Of a stretch of DNA of 64,000 nt, positions 44,287-52,778 are shown in pieces. Position 1 is the first letter of the stretch; each line of letters starts with the position of its first letter. The notes under the pieces are model-generated. The model was not told where the DNA came from and did not search any database. It saw only the letters and a list, made by a program, of their open reading frames with translations. Source of the stretch: Streptomyces sp. NBC_01241 (GTDB taxonomy: Bacteria; Actinomycetota; Actinomycetes; Streptomycetales; Streptomycetaceae); the NCBI RefSeq assembly GCF_041435435.1, contig NZ_CP108494.1, forward strand, positions 4,746,501 to 4,810,500. The letters run 5' to 3'. The translations under genes were made by a program, and so were the position numbers.

Positions 44287-45691
44287 CGACGAATCGTGCG
44301 CCGGGGGCCGCGGCGTCCAGCGCGATGTCGCCGCCCGCGGCCCTGGCCAGTCGGCGGGCCAGGGCCAGACCGAGCCCCGCGCCGTCGTGTCCGTCCTCGG
44401 GGCGGGCGCGGCGGCCGGGTTCGAAGAGCGAGGCGACGAAGTCCTCGGGTACTCCGGGGCCGTCGTCGCACACGTACACCGTGACCTCGCCCGCGCTCGC
44501 CGCGCAGGTGAGGGTGATCGAGTGGGCGGCGTAGCGGCGGGCGTTGTCCAGGAGCGGCGTCAGGATGCGCTCGGCGACGTCCTGCGAGACGCCGATGGTC
44601 ATGTCGGGCGCCGGTGTGCCGGGTGGTGATGTGCTGGACGGTGGTGTGCTGGGCGGTGGTGTGCTGTCCGCCGCGACGGTCACCGGCGGGGCCGCGGGAA
44701 ACAGGGTCGCGTTGCGTTCTGCCAGGCGGTGCGCGATGTCGGCGAAGCGGGAGCGGCCGGGGGTCTGCGCGTTGCGGGTACGGACCTCCGAGAGCAGTGA
44801 GTCGCAGATCTGCTGCATGGTCGCGGCGGCGCCCGCGATGGCCTCCAGGGAGGTCTCCCGCTCCTGCTCGGAGCGCGGGCGTCCGGCCAGCCACTCGGTT
44901 TCGGCGGCGATGCGGGCGAGCGGAGTGCGCAGTTCGTGGGAGAGCTCGGCGGCCTGCTGCTGCTCGTGGCGCAGGACGGCGGCCAGCCGGTCCAGCAGGG
45001 CGTCCAGGCTGGTCGCGAAGGCGGCGAGTTCGGCGGGCCGGTCCTCGGCACCGAACCGTTCGGGGGCGCCCGCGGCGCTCCACCGGTTGGCCTGTTCGCT
45101 CATCGACGTCACGGGGCGCAGGGCCCGTCGTACGACGAGGCGGGTCAGCAGATAGATGGTGGCGAGCAGGAGCACGGCCAGTGCGATCGAACCGACCAGG
45201 GCGGTGTTCGCCGTACTGCGGTACGGGTCGAGACTCACGGAACTGACGACGGTGCCGGCCTGCGTGGGCGGGTGTCCCGGCCGGGCGGGGGTGTCGATGG
45301 GAAACGCGTACAGCCGCCACGCCCCGGGGCCCTCGGTGTCGGCGAACGTCTCGCGCCCTCCCGCGAGCCGGGCCGCCCGGGTCTCCAGGCCGGCGGGTGC
45401 GGTGGGAGGCTTCTCGACCACCGCGGCGCCCCGGAAGATCCACACCCCTACGTCCAGGGCCCGGTCCTCGGCCGGCTCCCGCACGACGAGCCGGCCGTCC
45501 GGGCGCACGTCCACCGTCGCCGCCACGGCCTCGGCGCGGGTGCGCAGGACGTCGTCGGCCTGTCCGTGGAGCCGGTTGTCGAGGGCGATGTTGAAGACGA
45601 TGGTCAGGACGCCGACCCACAGCGCACTGGCGGCGAGGGCCATCAGGGCGAGTCGGCCGCGAAGAGTGCGGGGGGTGAAGTAGCGGTTCAT
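44267..45691 (-). CDS. Two-component sensor histidine kinase (system A)
   Basis: 474 residues. First helix near residue 10-30 (LALMALAASALWVGVLTIVF), an extracellular sensor of about 115 residues, second helix (ALVGSIALAVLLLATIYLL), HAMP-like linker, HisKA with phospho-His in AELSHELRTPLARIAAETEW, and HATPase with N box ILTPLLDNARRYAA, G1 DDGPGVPEDF and G2 GAGLGLALARRLA. A Pro/Ser/Thr-rich insert (TPPPSTPPSSTSPPGTPAPD) sits before the N box. It overlaps the regulator gene as TGATG, so kinase and regulator are coupled. Confidence 0.92.
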   Translation of the reverse strand: MNRYFTPRTLRGRLALMALAASALWVGVLTIVFNIALDNRLHGQADDVLRTRAEAVAATVDVRPDGRLVVREPAEDRALDVGVWIFRGAAVVEKPPTAPAGLETRAARLAGGRETFADTEGPGAWRLYAFPIDTPARPGHPPTQAGTVVSSVSLDPYRSTANTALVGSIALAVLLLATIYLLTRLVVRRALRPVTSMSEQANRWSAAGAPERFGAEDRPAELAAFATSLDALLDRLAAVLRHEQQQAAELSHELRTPLARIAAETEWLAGRPRSEQERETSLEAIAGAAATMQQICDSLLSEVRTRNAQTPGRSRFADIAHRLAERNATLFPAAPPVTVAADSTPPPSTPPSSTSPPGTPAPDMTIGVSQDVAERILTPLLDNARRYAAHSITLTCAASAGEVTVYVCDDGPGVPEDFVASLFEPGRRARPEDGHDGAGLGLALARRLARAAGGDIALDAAAPGARFVVTLPAG

Positions 45692-46365
45692 CAGCCGAAG
45701 CGGTAGCCGATGCCGCGAACGGTGCCGATGGTCTGCGGGCTGTCCGCTTCGCGGAGCTTGCGGCGCAGCCGGGTCAGGTACTGGTCCAGGGTGTTGTCGC
45801 TGACCTGCGCCCCCTCCGGCCAGCCCGCCCGCAGCAGGGCCCGGCGGCGCACCACGCTGCCGGGGCCGGACATCAGGCACGCCAGCAGACGGAATTCGGT
45901 CGGCGTCAGGGCCACGGGCCGCCCGTGGACCGTCAGCTCGTGCTTCATCGGGTTCAGCCGCATCGCGCCCGCACTGTCGGCGAGGGCGCTCTCGTGGTGC
46001 CCGGTGCGGTTCAGGACCGCGCGGACGCGGGCCGCGAGCTCGCTGAGGTGGAACGGCTTCACCAGGTAGTCGTCGCCGCCCGAGGCGAAACCGGAGAGCC
46101 GGTCGGTGAGATTGCCGTGGGCGGTCAGGAAGATCACCGGGACGGTGACCCCGGCCCCGCGCATCGCCTGGCACACGTCGCGCCCGTCGGAGTCGGGCAG
46201 CCCCACGTCGAGCACGACCGCGTGCACCGACTCGTCGACGGTCTTCAGGGCGGTGGCGCCGTCGACGGCGGTCACGACGTCGAAGTCCTCGTCGCGCAGG
46301 CCACGGGCCAGGACATCGCGCAGGCCGTGGTCGTCCTCGACGACGAGAATCCGTGCAGCGGTCAC
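45691..46365 (-). CDS. OmpR-family response regulator (system A)
   Basis: 224 residues. The receiver has acidic DD near residues 10-12 and phospho-Asp 53 in VVLDVGLPDSDG, and Lys in DDYLVKPFHLSELAAR. The C-terminal winged helix (HGRPVALTPTEFRLLACLMS to YLTRLRRKLREA) binds DNA. Translationally coupled to its kinase. Divergent from system B with 133 bp between; GTTCAGG direct repeats there may be the operator for one of the two systems. Confidence 0.93.
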   Translation of the reverse strand: MTAARILVVEDDHGLRDVLARGLRDEDFDVVTAVDGATALKTVDESVHAVVLDVGLPDSDGRDVCQAMRGAGVTVPVIFLTAHGNLTDRLSGFASGGDDYLVKPFHLSELAARVRAVLNRTGHHESALADSAGAMRLNPMKHELTVHGRPVALTPTEFRLLACLMSGPGSVVRRRALLRAGWPEGAQVSDNTLDQYLTRLRRKLREADSPQTIGTVRGIGYRFG

Positions 46366-46394
46366 CCGGCCAGTATTACCCGGTCCGCACGCGC

Positions 46395-46412
46395 GTTCAG
46401 GTTCTGTTCAGG
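46395..46412. promoter_or_regulatory. Direct repeat GTTCAGG, OmpR-type spacing
   Basis: GTTCAGGTTCTGTTCAGG gives two GTTCAG half sites 11 bp apart, the spacing used by OmpR/PhoB-type regulators. It lies in the 133-bp gap between the divergent two-component systems. Confidence 0.5.
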
Positions 46413-46498
46413 TGGCGTGCGACACCATTGGGGCGTGGCCGGGGCGGAGCAGTATGAGCGGACGGACCGGCGCCGCCCGGTCGCGGTAGCGTGACGGG

Positions 46499-47185
46499 GT
46501 GGCGCGCATCGTGGTCATCGAGGACGACCCGGCGATCGGCAGCCGGCTGGTCGCCACCCTGCGGGTGCTGGGCCACGACGGCCAGTGGTGCCCCGACGGG
46601 GCGAGCGCCCTCGCCGTCACGGAGCGGCGGCCCGCCGCCGATCTCTTCCTCGTCGATCTGGGGCTGCCGGACATCGACGGTTTCGAACTCTGCCGCAGGC
46701 TCCGGGAGCGGGCGCCGGACGCGGTGCTGGTCGTGCTGACCGCCCGTACGGCGGAAATGGATGTCATCCAGGCGCTGGAATGCGGCGCCGACGACTACCT
46801 GACCAAGCCGTTCCGGCTCGCCGAACTCCAGGCACGGGTCACCGCCCATCTGCGGCGCGCGGCGCCCCGCGCGTCCGGCAGCGCACCTCATCTCAGGGTC
46901 GGGGCGCTGGTGATCGACCGGTCGGCGCGGCGCTGCACCACCCCGACCCGCGAGGTGGAACTCAGGCCCCGCGAATTCGACCTGCTGGTGCGGCTCGCGG
47001 TCCGCCCGGGGCAGGCGGTGAGCCGGGAGGACCTGATGAGCGACGTGTGGGACGAGAATTGGTTCGGCCCCACCAAGACCCTCGACGTTCACGTGGCCGC
47101 CCTTCGCCGCAAGCTCGGTGACCAGGTGCGCATCACGACGCTGCGGCAGTTCGGGTACCGGCTGGACGATCCCACCGGGCCGTGA
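46499..47185 (+). CDS. OmpR-family response regulator (system B)
   Basis: 228 residues from GTG at 46499. Receiver with DD near residues 9-10, phospho-Asp 53 in FLVDLGLPDIDG and Lys in DDYLTKPFRLAELQAR; DNA-binding winged helix from REVELRPREFDLLVRLAVRP to DVHVAALRRKLGDQV and QFGYRLD. Its stop falls inside the first unit of a 27-bp tandem repeat that separates it from its kinase. System B faces the leftward ABC operon tail to tail, so it may regulate that operon. Confidence 0.92.
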   Translation: MARIVVIEDDPAIGSRLVATLRVLGHDGQWCPDGASALAVTERRPAADLFLVDLGLPDIDGFELCRRLRERAPDAVLVVLTARTAEMDVIQALECGADDYLTKPFRLAELQARVTAHLRRAAPRASGSAPHLRVGALVIDRSARRCTTPTREVELRPREFDLLVRLAVRPGQAVSREDLMSDVWDENWFGPTKTLDVHVAALRRKLGDQVRITTLRQFGYRLDDPTGP

Positions 47186-47315
47186 CCGCAGCCAGGTCAT
47201 GAGAAGCCGTGACCGTGGTCCGGTCACGGGAGGACGTGACCGTGGTCCGGTCATGAGAAGCCGTGGCCGTGGTCCGGTCATGGGAGGACGTGACCGTGGT
47301 CCGGTCATGAGAAAG
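47181..47315. repeat. Five 27-bp tandem repeats between regulator and kinase genes
   Basis: Five units of 27 bp (each beginning CGTGACCG or CGTGGCCG and containing GGTCCGGTCA) start at the regulator's TGA and end just before the kinase GTG. Units alternate between a GAGAAGC-type and a GGGAGGA-type ending, giving a 54-bp higher-order pattern. The last unit supplies GAGAAAGG, the ribosome site of the kinase gene. Confidence 0.9.
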
Positions 47316-47323
47316 GGCGTGCC

Positions 47324-48772
47324 GTGCGGCGTCGCATTCTGAGAGCGACCGTTCTCGCCGTGGCGTGCGCGGTGCTGCTCTTCGCGCTGCCGCTCGGTTA
47401 CGCGGCGCTGCGGCTGTACCAGCAGGACGAGGAGCGGGAGGCGCAGTCGCTGGGCCAACGGGTCGCGCTCAGCCTGCCCGAGCGGTTCACCGCCACGGGC
47501 GACCCGGTCGAGCTGCCGCCCGTCGAGTCCGGTACGGACATCGCGGTGTACGGGACCGGCTCCCACCGTGTCCTCGGGACGGGTCCGGGCGCGGCTGACG
47601 CCCCGGTACGGGAGGCGGAGGCGGGCCGGGTCGTCACCCGGCAGATCGGCGACAGCCTGGTCGTGGCCGTTCCCGTGGGGGGATCGGAGCAGGTGCGGGC
47701 GGTCGTGCGGGTCGCCTCCCCGGCCTCCGAGCCCTTGCGGCGGGCCGCGCTGACCTGGGCCGGAATGCTGGTGCTGGCGGCGGTCGCGGTGGGTGTGGGC
47801 GCCCTGCTGGCCGTACGGTCGAGCAGGCGGCTGGGCCGCCCGCTGGAGGAGCTGGCCGGGGTCGCCCGGGAGATGGAAAGCGGCGATCTGACGGCCAGGG
47901 CGGAGCCGTCCGGGCTTCCGGAGCCGGACGCGGTCGGCCATGCGCTGGCGCGGGCCGCTGCCCGGATCGATGAACTCCTGCGCCGGGAGCGGGCGTTCAG
48001 CGCGGACGCCTCGCACCAGCTGCGTACGGCACTGACCGGCGTACGACTGGAACTGGAGATGTCCCTCGCGGCCGGTCCGGACGTTGATGTTCCGGACGCC
48101 GATGTGGTGGAGGGCGGTGCGGGTGCCGGGTCGCGTGCGGCCGTCCGCTCGGCCCTGGCGCAGCTCGAACGCATGGAAGCCACCCTGGACGATCTGCTCG
48201 CCCTCGCCAGGGACGTACCCGAACGGGCGCCGCTCGACCTCGCGGCTCTGCTCGCCCGCGCCCGGGAGGACTGGCACGGGCCGCTCGCCGCACAGGGGCG
48301 GCGCCTGGAGATCAGGGTCGACGACGCCCTGCCGCAGGCGCTCGGCTCGCGGCGGGCCGCCCGGCAGATCCTCGACGTACTGCTCTCCAACGCGGCGACG
48401 CACGGCCGGGGCACGGTGACCGTGCACGCGAAGGAGACGGCCGGGGTCGTCGCCGTCGACGTCGAGGACGAGGGGGACGGAATCCCGGAAGCGGGGACGG
48501 ACGGTGTTTTCGAGCGGCGGGGCGGTGAGGAAGGCCGCTCGGGCGGTGAGGGAGGCCGCTCGGGCGGTGAGGGAGGCCGCTCGGGCGGTGAGGCCGCGCG
48601 GGCGGGCGGGCCGGCCGCCGGAAGCCATGGGATCGGACTCGCGCTGGCCCGGTCACTGGCCGAGGCCGAGGGCGGGAGGCTGTTCGTCTCCCGGCCCCGG
48701 CCCCGGCCCCGGTTCACCTGGCTCCTGGCGGCGGCACCGGTGGAGGAGCAAGAAACCTCACAGCTCCCGTAG
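47324..48772 (+). CDS. Sensor histidine kinase (system B) with repeat in the ATP lid
   Basis: 482 residues from GTG at 47324. First helix LAVACAVLLFALPLGYAAL, a sensor of about 100 residues, second helix MLVLAAVAVGVGALLAV, HAMP, HisKA with FSADASHQLRTALTGVRLEL, then HATPase with G1 DEGDGIPEAG and G2 GSHGIGLALARSLAEAEG. Between the F box (DGVFERRG) and the G2 box lies an insertion of (GGEGGRS)n, three units in frame plus a partial one. The ATP lid in kinases is flexible but this insert is unusual. Ends by overlapping the convergent permease gene (15 bp). Confidence 0.9.
   Translation: MRRRILRATVLAVACAVLLFALPLGYAALRLYQQDEEREAQSLGQRVALSLPERFTATGDPVELPPVESGTDIAVYGTGSHRVLGTGPGAADAPVREAEAGRVVTRQIGDSLVVAVPVGGSEQVRAVVRVASPASEPLRRAALTWAGMLVLAAVAVGVGALLAVRSSRRLGRPLEELAGVAREMESGDLTARAEPSGLPEPDAVGHALARAAARIDELLRRERAFSADASHQLRTALTGVRLELEMSLAAGPDVDVPDADVVEGGAGAGSRAAVRSALAQLERMEATLDDLLALARDVPERAPLDLAALLARAREDWHGPLAAQGRRLEIRVDDALPQALGSRRAARQILDVLLSNAATHGRGTVTVHAKETAGVVAVDVEDEGDGIPEAGTDGVFERRGGEEGRSGGEGGRSGGEGGRSGGEAARAGGPAAGSHGIGLALARSLAEAEGGRLFVSRPRPRPRFTWLLAAAPVEEQETSQLP
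48521..48594. repeat. In-frame 21-bp tandem repeat in the kinase ATP lid
   Basis: Three full and one partial unit of 21 bp (GGCGGTGAGG-GAGGCCGCTCG), the first with one base change. Since 21 is a multiple of 3, copy changes keep the reading frame. Confidence 0.9.
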
Positions 48773-51394
48773 TTCGGTCAGCGGAGGTCTGCGCGCGTGC
48801 CGCGCCGCCGCCCAGGCAGCCGCCGCCAGAGTCGCCGCGATGACACCGGCCAGCGCGACGAGATACGCCCACGGCACCGCGACCTGGTCCGGGGGCGGGT
48901 CGAAGACCCCGGAGAGCACCTTCACCAGCATCTGCGACAGGGCCCATCCCACCACCGCACCGGCCGCGCCGCCCGCCACCGCGACCAGCGCCGCCTCGCT
49001 CCACACGAACCCGGACAGTTGCCTGCCCCTGGCCCCCAGCACCGAGGCCAGTGCCAGCGTGCGACGCCGTTCGGCCAGGCCCAGGGCCAGGACGAGACCG
49101 CCCGCCGCCGCACCGATCACCAGGGCGAAGCCCAGCTCGACCCGGGTGAGTCCGGCGAGATCGACCGCGGTCAGGCTGGAGCCGACGACGGCCTGCGACG
49201 ACGGCAGATCCGTGACGTGGGCGCTCGGGCCCAACGCCTCCTTCGCCAGGTCCGCCACCTGACGCTGGCCGGTGCCCCCGGTGTCGGCGAGCAGCGTCCC
49301 GGCGGCGCCGCTGCCCGTCGTACGCGCGATGTACGAGGCGTTGGCGATCAGGAAGCTGTCCTTCGGGGCGGTCGGGAACTCCTTGACGACACCCTCGAAA
49401 TGGAAGGGGATCGTACGCAGCCGGCCGGTCCGCGCGTCGGTCAGGCGCAGGCGCACCTGGTCGCCGGGGTGCAACTGGAAGTCGTGCGCCGTCTCCGCGC
49501 TGACCAGCAGTCCGTCCGGGCGCTGGGCCAGCCGGTCCATCAGGGACCGTGCGGTGCCGCCGGAGAAATAGGCGTCCTGGAGCCGCCCCGCCGACACGAT
49601 GCTCGCGGGCCGGACCCCGTACAGATCCTGCAAGTCGGCGCCCACATAGGCGAACCGGTGCTGGAGCGGTTCCACGTGCCGTACCCCCGGCACTGCCGCC
49701 AGCTTCGCGGTGTCCGCCGCGGAAAGGGCCGGCTGGGTGACCGTGACATCGGCGCCGTTCGTCAACACCGCGTCCACCGCGGCTTGCTGGCGGTACGTGG
49801 AGTTGAAGACGCCGGTCGACACGGCGAACGCGCAGGCCAGTGCCAGCAGCACCACCGAGCGGACCACGGTGCCGCGCTGCCGGGACAGGCCGGCCGCGAC
49901 CGTGCCGGACAGGACGCCGGCCGCCGGGCGGAACAGCCGGGCGAGGACCGGCCTGCCGCGGCGCAGCAGCAGATCCACCAGCAGCCGGACCACCACCGCG
50001 CCGCCCGCCCACAGCAGCGCGGGACCGGCGAACGCCCAGTAGTCCACCGACAGGGTCGGGGTGCCTTCGGGCGCCAGGACCAGGGCGTAGTTGGTGCCGC
50101 TCGTGGCGCGGAAGACGGCCAGCGAACCGGCGAGCAGGCCGAGTCCCAGCACCCACCACGCGGTACGCGCCACCGTGCGCCGCTGAACCGCCGTGCGCCC
50201 CGAGACGATCGTGGCCCGGCGGGCGTCGTAGTGGGCGGGCACCAGCACGGTCGCCGCCGCGACGAGGGCACCGACGACACACGCGATCAGCATCCAGGAC
50301 AGCGGAATGCCCGTGCCGTGGAAGGCCCAGCGGTCCACCAGCGCGGCCAGCCCCAGACCACCGGCCGCACCGAGCACCGCTACCACGGCCGCCTCCACAC
50401 CGGCCAGGCCCATCAGCCGGCCGACGGTCGCACCGCGCGTCCGCAGCAGCGCCTGCTCCTTGCGGCGACGGCCCGCACCGGACTGGGCGACCGCCCAGGT
50501 CAGGGCCGCGGCCAGCACGGCCCCGGGCACGCCGAGGAAGAGGAAGAGCAGCTGTGCGTACAGGGCGTCGGACCGGGCGGCGTCCAGGACCGAACCGAGA
50601 TTGTCGCCGACCAGGCCGGTACCGGCGAGCCGCACCTCGGCGTGGTGGGCGTTGCCGGTGGCCGTGGCGTACGCGGCGGCCGGGTCGGACGGCAGGGAGT
50701 GGGTGCGCAGGGCGTGGATCTGCGACTGCACCAGATCGGGGCGGGCCGAGGCGAGCGGACCGAAGACCGAGTCCCAGGTCTGCCGGGGCATCAGGACGAC
50801 ATTGTCCGGCGGCGCGGAGGGCTGCGACTGAGGCGGGGCGCCCACCTTCTGGAACAACGAGTCCGCGAACGGCAGATCGACCACACCGGCCACCTTCACC
50901 GGCACGGGCGGCAGCCCGCCCGCCCGCTCGACGGTGATCGTGTCGCCGGGCGCCGCGTGCAGATTGGCGGCGGTCTGCTGGGCGAGGAGCACGCCCTGCT
51001 CCCGGCCGGCCAGCAGCCGGATCTCGCCGGGGAACGTGGCGGCGTAACCGGGAGGCAGGCCGAGGACCGACCCCGCGCCGGTGTTCTGTGTCGTTCCGCC
51101 GGTGTGCGCGCCCAGACCACCGGTCCGGGCGTACCCGACCGGCAGGGCCGCCCTGGTGCCGGGCAGGCCCCGTACGGTGGACAGCACGTGCTGTGCGTCC
51201 GCGCCGGTGGCCACCTCCACCTGCCAGTCCACGGACACCGAACGCACCGACTGGGACGTCATGGTGGCGCGGGTCGTGGACAGGAAACCGCCGAGCGCCG
51301 CGAGCAGCGCGACGGCGACCATGACACCGAGCGCTGTCCCGGTCAGGCGTCCGCCGCGCACCCGCAGCAGGCCCGAGAGCCATATTCCGATCAT
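48758..51394 (-). CDS. FtsX/MacB-like ABC transporter permease
   Basis: 878 residues, with two FtsX-type domains. The N-terminal helix (LTGTALGVMVAVALLAALGG) is followed by a large extracellular region (about residues 50-270), then groups of three or four helices near 280-430, a second extracellular region near 560-760 and a final helix group near 770-860. This is the layout of the double-FtsX permeases in lipoprotein or antibiotic-peptide ABC systems. It overlaps the upstream ATPase gene by 4 bp (ATGA). Function likely export or envelope signalling rather than uptake. Confidence 0.88.
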   Translation of the reverse strand: MIGIWLSGLLRVRGGRLTGTALGVMVAVALLAALGGFLSTTRATMTSQSVRSVSVDWQVEVATGADAQHVLSTVRGLPGTRAALPVGYARTGGLGAHTGGTTQNTGAGSVLGLPPGYAATFPGEIRLLAGREQGVLLAQQTAANLHAAPGDTITVERAGGLPPVPVKVAGVVDLPFADSLFQKVGAPPQSQPSAPPDNVVLMPRQTWDSVFGPLASARPDLVQSQIHALRTHSLPSDPAAAYATATGNAHHAEVRLAGTGLVGDNLGSVLDAARSDALYAQLLFLFLGVPGAVLAAALTWAVAQSGAGRRRKEQALLRTRGATVGRLMGLAGVEAAVVAVLGAAGGLGLAALVDRWAFHGTGIPLSWMLIACVVGALVAAATVLVPAHYDARRATIVSGRTAVQRRTVARTAWWVLGLGLLAGSLAVFRATSGTNYALVLAPEGTPTLSVDYWAFAGPALLWAGGAVVVRLLVDLLLRRGRPVLARLFRPAAGVLSGTVAAGLSRQRGTVVRSVVLLALACAFAVSTGVFNSTYRQQAAVDAVLTNGADVTVTQPALSAADTAKLAAVPGVRHVEPLQHRFAYVGADLQDLYGVRPASIVSAGRLQDAYFSGGTARSLMDRLAQRPDGLLVSAETAHDFQLHPGDQVRLRLTDARTGRLRTIPFHFEGVVKEFPTAPKDSFLIANASYIARTTGSGAAGTLLADTGGTGQRQVADLAKEALGPSAHVTDLPSSQAVVGSSLTAVDLAGLTRVELGFALVIGAAAGGLVLALGLAERRRTLALASVLGARGRQLSGFVWSEAALVAVAGGAAGAVVGWALSQMLVKVLSGVFDPPPDQVAVPWAYLVALAGVIAATLAAAAWAAARHARRPPLTELREL

Positions 51395-52116
51395 CGCAAC
51401 TCACGTTCCCGGTCGGGGGTTTCTGGCTGTACGAGACGGCCGTCGGCCATGTACCAGCGCTCGTCGAGGGCGCCCGCCACCCGGGCGTCATGGGTGGTGA
51501 TCAGGACGGCCGCGCCGAGCGAGTCGGCGGCTGACAGCAGCACCTCCAGCACGTGCCGGGCGGTCTCGCGGTCGAGTTGGCCGGTCGGCTCGTCGGCCAG
51601 GATCAGCCGCGGCCGGCGGGCCAGCATCCGGGCGACCGCGACGCGTTGCGCCTGCCCCGCGGACATCTCGTCCGGGAGTTTGGCGGCCAGCGCGCCGAGT
51701 TCCAGTTCGGCCAGGGCGGCGGACGCCCGGTCGGCGGCCTCGTCCGCCGTGAGGCCGTCGATGAGCAGGGGCAGGGCGACGTTCTCCAGGGCGGTGAGCG
51801 GCGGCAGCAGGCTGGGCCCCTGGAAGACGACCCCGATGTCCCGGGCCTGCAGGATGTCCGCGGTGCCTGCGGGGTCCACGGTCAGCCCGGGGTGGCCGAC
51901 CGTACCGGCCGTGGGCCGGTCGAGGGCCGCCATCAGATGCAGCAGGGTCGACTTGCCGGAGCCGGAGGGGCCGACCACGGCGATCCGCGCACCGGCGGGG
52001 ACGACGCAGTTCGCGCCGTGCACGGCGACGACGGCGTTCGGCCCCGAGCCGTAGGTGCGGGCCGCGTCCACGCAGACGACGAGCGGCTTCGCGGACGTGG
52101 GACCGGCGCCGGTCAT
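51391..52116 (-). CDS. ABC transporter ATPase (first copy)
   Basis: 241 residues from ATG at 52116, which overlaps the previous ATPase's stop (ATGA). Walker A GPSGSGKSTLLHLMAALDRP, a Q-loop VVFQGPSLLPPLT, a signature MSAGQAQRVAVAR (SAGQ instead of LSGGQ), Walker B LILADEPTGQLD and a switch His in LITTHDARVAG. MacB/LolD type. An N-terminal extension of three residues from the upstream GTG is possible but less likely. It serves the FtsX-like permease. Confidence 0.92.
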   Translation of the reverse strand: MTGAGPTSAKPLVVCVDAARTYGSGPNAVVAVHGANCVVPAGARIAVVGPSGSGKSTLLHLMAALDRPTAGTVGHPGLTVDPAGTADILQARDIGVVFQGPSLLPPLTALENVALPLLIDGLTADEAADRASAALAELELGALAAKLPDEMSAGQAQRVAVARMLARRPRLILADEPTGQLDRETARHVLEVLLSAADSLGAAVLITTHDARVAGALDERWYMADGRLVQPETPDRERELR

Positions 52117-52778
52117 CGCACCCACCTCCCGTCACGCAGTCGGAGCACCCGGTCGGCGACGGCGGCCACCGCGCGCGAGTGGGTGACCAGCACCATCGCC
52201 GTGCCCGCACGCGCGCGTTCGCGCAGCAGCGCGAGGACGCGGCGCTCCGTCTCCCCGTCGACCTCGCCGGTCAGCTCGTCGGCCAGCAGGACGGCCGGGT
52301 TGTTGGCCAGTGCGACGGCCAGCCCGGCGCGGGCGGCTTCACCGCCCGACAGCTGCCGGGGCAGTGCGCCCGCACGGGAGGCGATGCCGACGTCCCTGAG
52401 CAGCTCGTGCACTTCGGGGCGGTCCGTGTCGCCCGAAATTCCCTGCACCAGCCGGATGTTGTCGCGGACGGTGAGGTGTTCCAGCAGGTTGCCGGACTGG
52501 AACAACACGCCGATGTAGCGGGCACGGAGCCGGCTGCGCAGGTGTTCTTGCTGGTGGGAGAGGCGTTCACCGGCGACGTGCACGGTGCCGCCGTCGGGTT
52601 CGTCGAGCCCGGCCAGACAGCTCAGCAACGTGGTCTTCCCGGAACCGGAAGGGCCCGTCACCGCGACGATCTCGCCGTGCTCGACCTGGAGCCCCACGCC
52701 CTGGAGCGCGAACGTCTCCTCCTCGCCCGCGCGGAAGAACCGGTACAGGGAATCGGCGGTGAGCCGGGGCGCGGTCAT
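52113..52778 (-). CDS. ABC transporter ATPase (second copy)
   Basis: 221 residues from ATG at 52778, overlapping the lipoprotein stop as TGATG. Walker A VTGPSGSGKTTLLSCLAGLD, Q-loop VLFQSGNLLEHLTVRDN, signature RQLSGGEAARAGLAVALANN, Walker B VLLADELTGEVDGET with DELTGE where DEPTGN/D is usual, and switch His in LVTHSRAVA. Two ATPases with one large permease fits a heterodimeric motor. Confidence 0.9.
   Translation of the reverse strand: MTAPRLTADSLYRFFRAGEEETFALQGVGLQVEHGEIVAVTGPSGSGKTTLLSCLAGLDEPDGGTVHVAGERLSHQQEHLRSRLRARYIGVLFQSGNLLEHLTVRDNIRLVQGISGDTDRPEVHELLRDVGIASRAGALPRQLSGGEAARAGLAVALANNPAVLLADELTGEVDGETERRVLALLRERARAGTAMVLVTHSRAVAAVADRVLRLRDGRWVR

Noticed and set aside
48797..52054. 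1085-codon plus-strand open frame
   Set aside because: Antisense of the FtsX-like permease and an ATPase gene. The minus strand has clear transporter motifs and overlapping starts; the plus frame has none.
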